Positions 62,836 to 64,000 of a DNA stretch of 64,000 nucleotides are shown here, piece by piece. The stretch spans positions 186,001-250,000 of the forward strand of contig NZ_JBKHKJ010000001.1 in the NCBI RefSeq assembly GCF_046546515.1. The letters are read 5' to 3'. The stretch is from Parasediminibacterium sp046546515. Lineage in GTDB: Bacteria > Bacteroidota > Bacteroidia > Chitinophagales > Chitinophagaceae. How positions within the stretch are numbered: the first letter of the stretch is position 1; the number at the start of each line of letters is the position of its first letter. Under the pieces are notes generated by a model. It saw nothing but the letters and a program-made list of their open reading frames with translations. It was not told the DNA's origin and searched no databases. The position numbers and the translations under genes were made by a program.

Positions 62836-63315
62836 TTATTCCTGAACGATAACGTTCCTGCTGAAGCTTTCCTCAAGGGAAATCAATGTTTCGGTCCTTT
62901 CAATGCCTTTTATTTTTTGCAATTCATCGTGCAGTACATAGCGCAGCTGCTGTATGTCTTTGCACACAATTTCTGCAAACATGCTATAGTTGCCCGTGGT
63001 ATAGTTTACCCGTACCACCTGCGGTATTTTTTTCAGTTCCTTGGCCACATCGTCGTACAAAGAGCTTTTTTCTAAGAAAATACCAATGAAGGCAATAACA
63101 TCGTAGCCCAAGGCTGCAAGGTTAACAGACAGCTTTTTGCCAGTAACTACTTTCTGCTCTTCTAGCTTTTTGATGCGCACATGTATGGTACCGCCCGATA
63201 CAAAAAGCTTTTTGCCTAAGTCGTTATAAGATATTTCTGCATCGTTCATCATTTCCTGGATAATTTGGAAATCCAATTTGTCAAGTACTAATTTTGAGGC
63301 GGATTTGTTTTCCAT
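62836..63315 (-). CDS. Lrp/AsnC family transcriptional regulator
   Basis: A 159-aa regulator. The N-terminal helix-turn-helix covers about residues 10-60 (LDKLDFQIIQEMMNDAEISY, LGKKLFVSGGTIHVRIKKLE). The C-terminal RAM/effector domain follows (VIAFIGIFLEKSSLYDDVAK, VNYTTGNYSMFAEIVCKDIQ, GIERTETLISLEESFSRNV). The G-N-Y and TxTxIxL elements form the ligand pocket of Lrp proteins. It binds amino acids or related acids and controls their metabolism. A link to the ilv genes at 5.8-18.2 kb is possible but not shown. It diverges from the structured RNA at 63465. Confidence 0.9.
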   Translation of the reverse strand: MENKSASKLVLDKLDFQIIQEMMNDAEISYNDLGKKLFVSGGTIHVRIKKLEEQKVVTGKKLSVNLAALGYDVIAFIGIFLEKSSLYDDVAKELKKIPQVVRVNYTTGNYSMFAEIVCKDIQQLRYVLHDELQKIKGIERTETLISLEESFSRNVIVQE

Positions 63316-63464
63316 ATTAGAGAGTTTTCAATATTGTGTGTAAAATACTAAACAATTTCTAAATTTTACAAAAAAATATTAAAATATTTACAACATAACC
63401 ATTCTTTTGCCTAATATTGCACTGTCAAATAGAAATAGATGGCATTGATAGCGTTCTTTTATAC

Positions 63465-63636
63465 TGTGGGGTGATGAAACTTTTGGCAGACATGCCCTCT
63501 TGTCTCGGGGGTGAGGATCACGGGATAAACATAGCATAGAGCCGTTGCAATAGCAATATTGCCTCGACCAGGGTCGACCACTCAACTTTGTGCTACGGCT
63601 AACCGCCTCGTGGAGGTTCGACCCCTCCCCCTACAG
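63465..63636 (+). ncRNA. Structured RNA with class-II-tRNA-like geometry, unidentified
   Basis: Acceptor-like TGTGGGG (63465-63471) with CCCTACA (63629-63635) pairs over seven bases (one G-U). D-like arm ATG / CAT with GG in its loop. Anticodon-like arm CCCTC (63495-63499), loop TTGTCTC, GGGGG (63507-63511). A variable arm TGAGG / CCTCG (63512-63516, 63606-63610) encloses 89 nt. T arm GGAGG-TTCGACC-CCTCC (63612-63628). Inside the variable region are hairpins GCAATA-GCAA-TATTGC (63547-63562) and TCGAC-CAGG-GTCGA (63564-63576). A terminator follows. It fits no RNA I can name; tmRNA, RNase P, SRP and 6S are not supported. Confidence 0.55.
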
Positions 63637-63642
63637 CTACTT

Positions 63643-63679
63643 AATCCGTTGATGGCATAAACCATCAACGGATTTTTTT
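63643..63679 (+). terminator. Terminator of the structured RNA
   Basis: AATCCGTTGATGG (63643-63655), loop CATAAA, inverse at 63662-63674, followed by T5 for a run of T7. Perfect 13-bp stem. Confidence 0.88.
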
Positions 63680-64000
63680 ATGCATTTTATATGTCCCCTA
63701 TTTAAACCTAGAGTAAATACACATCTCCTATTGAGTTAAGTGTTGCCTTCTAGCATGTAAACCTCACCCCCCACCCCCTTTCCAAAGGCGAGGGGGAGTC
63801 AGCCCTTGACAAAATGCAAGAGGTTTTATGATAAATTTCCCTTGCAGCTATCTATTTTGGTTAAACTAAAAAGGCTAAAAAGATATATACCCTAGCTATT
63901 TAAACAGGAAAAATAAATCTAGCGTTATAAAATAAAAAGAGGCTGCCCAATATTTTACTATACAAACAACCTCTTCTTTAAAAATTGAGAGTACTATTTT
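63680..64000. other. Right-end spacer
   Basis: No supported gene to the window edge. A C-run/G-run hairpin lies at 63770-63797, and a weak AAGAGG...CCTCTT inverted pair at about 63938-63975 may end a gene lying beyond the window on the minus strand. Confidence 0.35.

Noticed and set aside
63388..63585. 65-codon minus-strand frame at the structured RNA
   Set aside because: It is the opposite strand of the RNA stems and shows no protein pattern.
63465..63636. tmRNA (ssrA)
   Set aside because: Length is under half that of bacterial tmRNA, there is no tag ORF or typical GGATTCGAC-like D region, and the insert sits at the variable arm.

Overview
The window reads as a chromosome segment of a Bacteroidota bacterium, most likely a member of the Chitinophagaceae or a close relative. 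The grounds are T9SS type A C-terminal sorting domains, an Oar-like TonB-dependent receptor, bTHX ribosomal protein, a DUF4286 protein, TTTG/TAnnTTTG-type promoter elements, AT-rich spacers, and dispersed intergenic repeats of the kind common in this phylum. No genus is claimed.

Layout. 0-1.8 kb: 3' part of exonuclease III, DUF4286, HU, bTHX. 2.2-5.5 kb: a membrane acyltransferase and a helical-repeat protein on the minus strand, with a broken mini-gene after it. 5.8-18.2 kb: a branched-chain amino acid block leuA-leuB-[leader peptide/attenuator]-ilvE-ilvD-(ORF6N regulator, two TonB-CTD proteins)-ilvB-ilvN-ilvC; leuCD are absent from the window. 18.3-24.3 kb: toxin remnant, second acyltransferase, an M28-like protein without the usual zinc ligands, orphan ABC ATPase, dnaX. 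24.3-25.3 kb: a 1-kb non-coding element with 25-bp terminal inverted repeats and two arrays of 11-bp repeats. 25.4-40.7 kb: acidic small protein, LRR/T9SS surface protein, lipoprotein, sigma factor with a membrane partner, Oar-like receptor, SurA-like PPIase, TlpA-like thioredoxin, PP2C phosphatase, DnaJ-like protein. 40.7-48.2 kb: a 54-bp palindrome, ApaG, tRNA-Lys, SDR, DUF62/SAM hydrolase, ThuA-like protein, two L,D-transpeptidases of different families, an IS1-family element with an 8-bp target duplication. 48.2-62.1 kb: secA, a second 11-bp-array locus, Uma2 nuclease, FN3/DUF1566 and T9SS proteins, a GYF-fragment membrane protein, a large T9SS subtilisin and a KDG-type sugar kinase. 62.2-64 kb: a third 11-bp-array locus, an Lrp/AsnC regulator and an unidentified structured RNA with class-II-tRNA-like geometry.

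The strongest unexplained signals are: (1) three intergenic loci (24.5-25.1, 52.0-52.7, 62.2-62.8 kb) built from arrays of 8-9 exact 11-bp units plus a CCTATATGGGG hairpin; (2) a complete ribosome-mediated attenuator before ilvE, with promoter, 36-aa Ile/Val/Leu-rich leader peptide, antiterminator and terminator; (3) a 13-3-13 palindrome inside the ORF6N gene, repeated in perfect or degenerate form four times upstream of it; (4) a 172-nt tRNA-like RNA with a roughly 95-nt variable region followed by its own terminator. All were read by eye; no database search or folding program was run.
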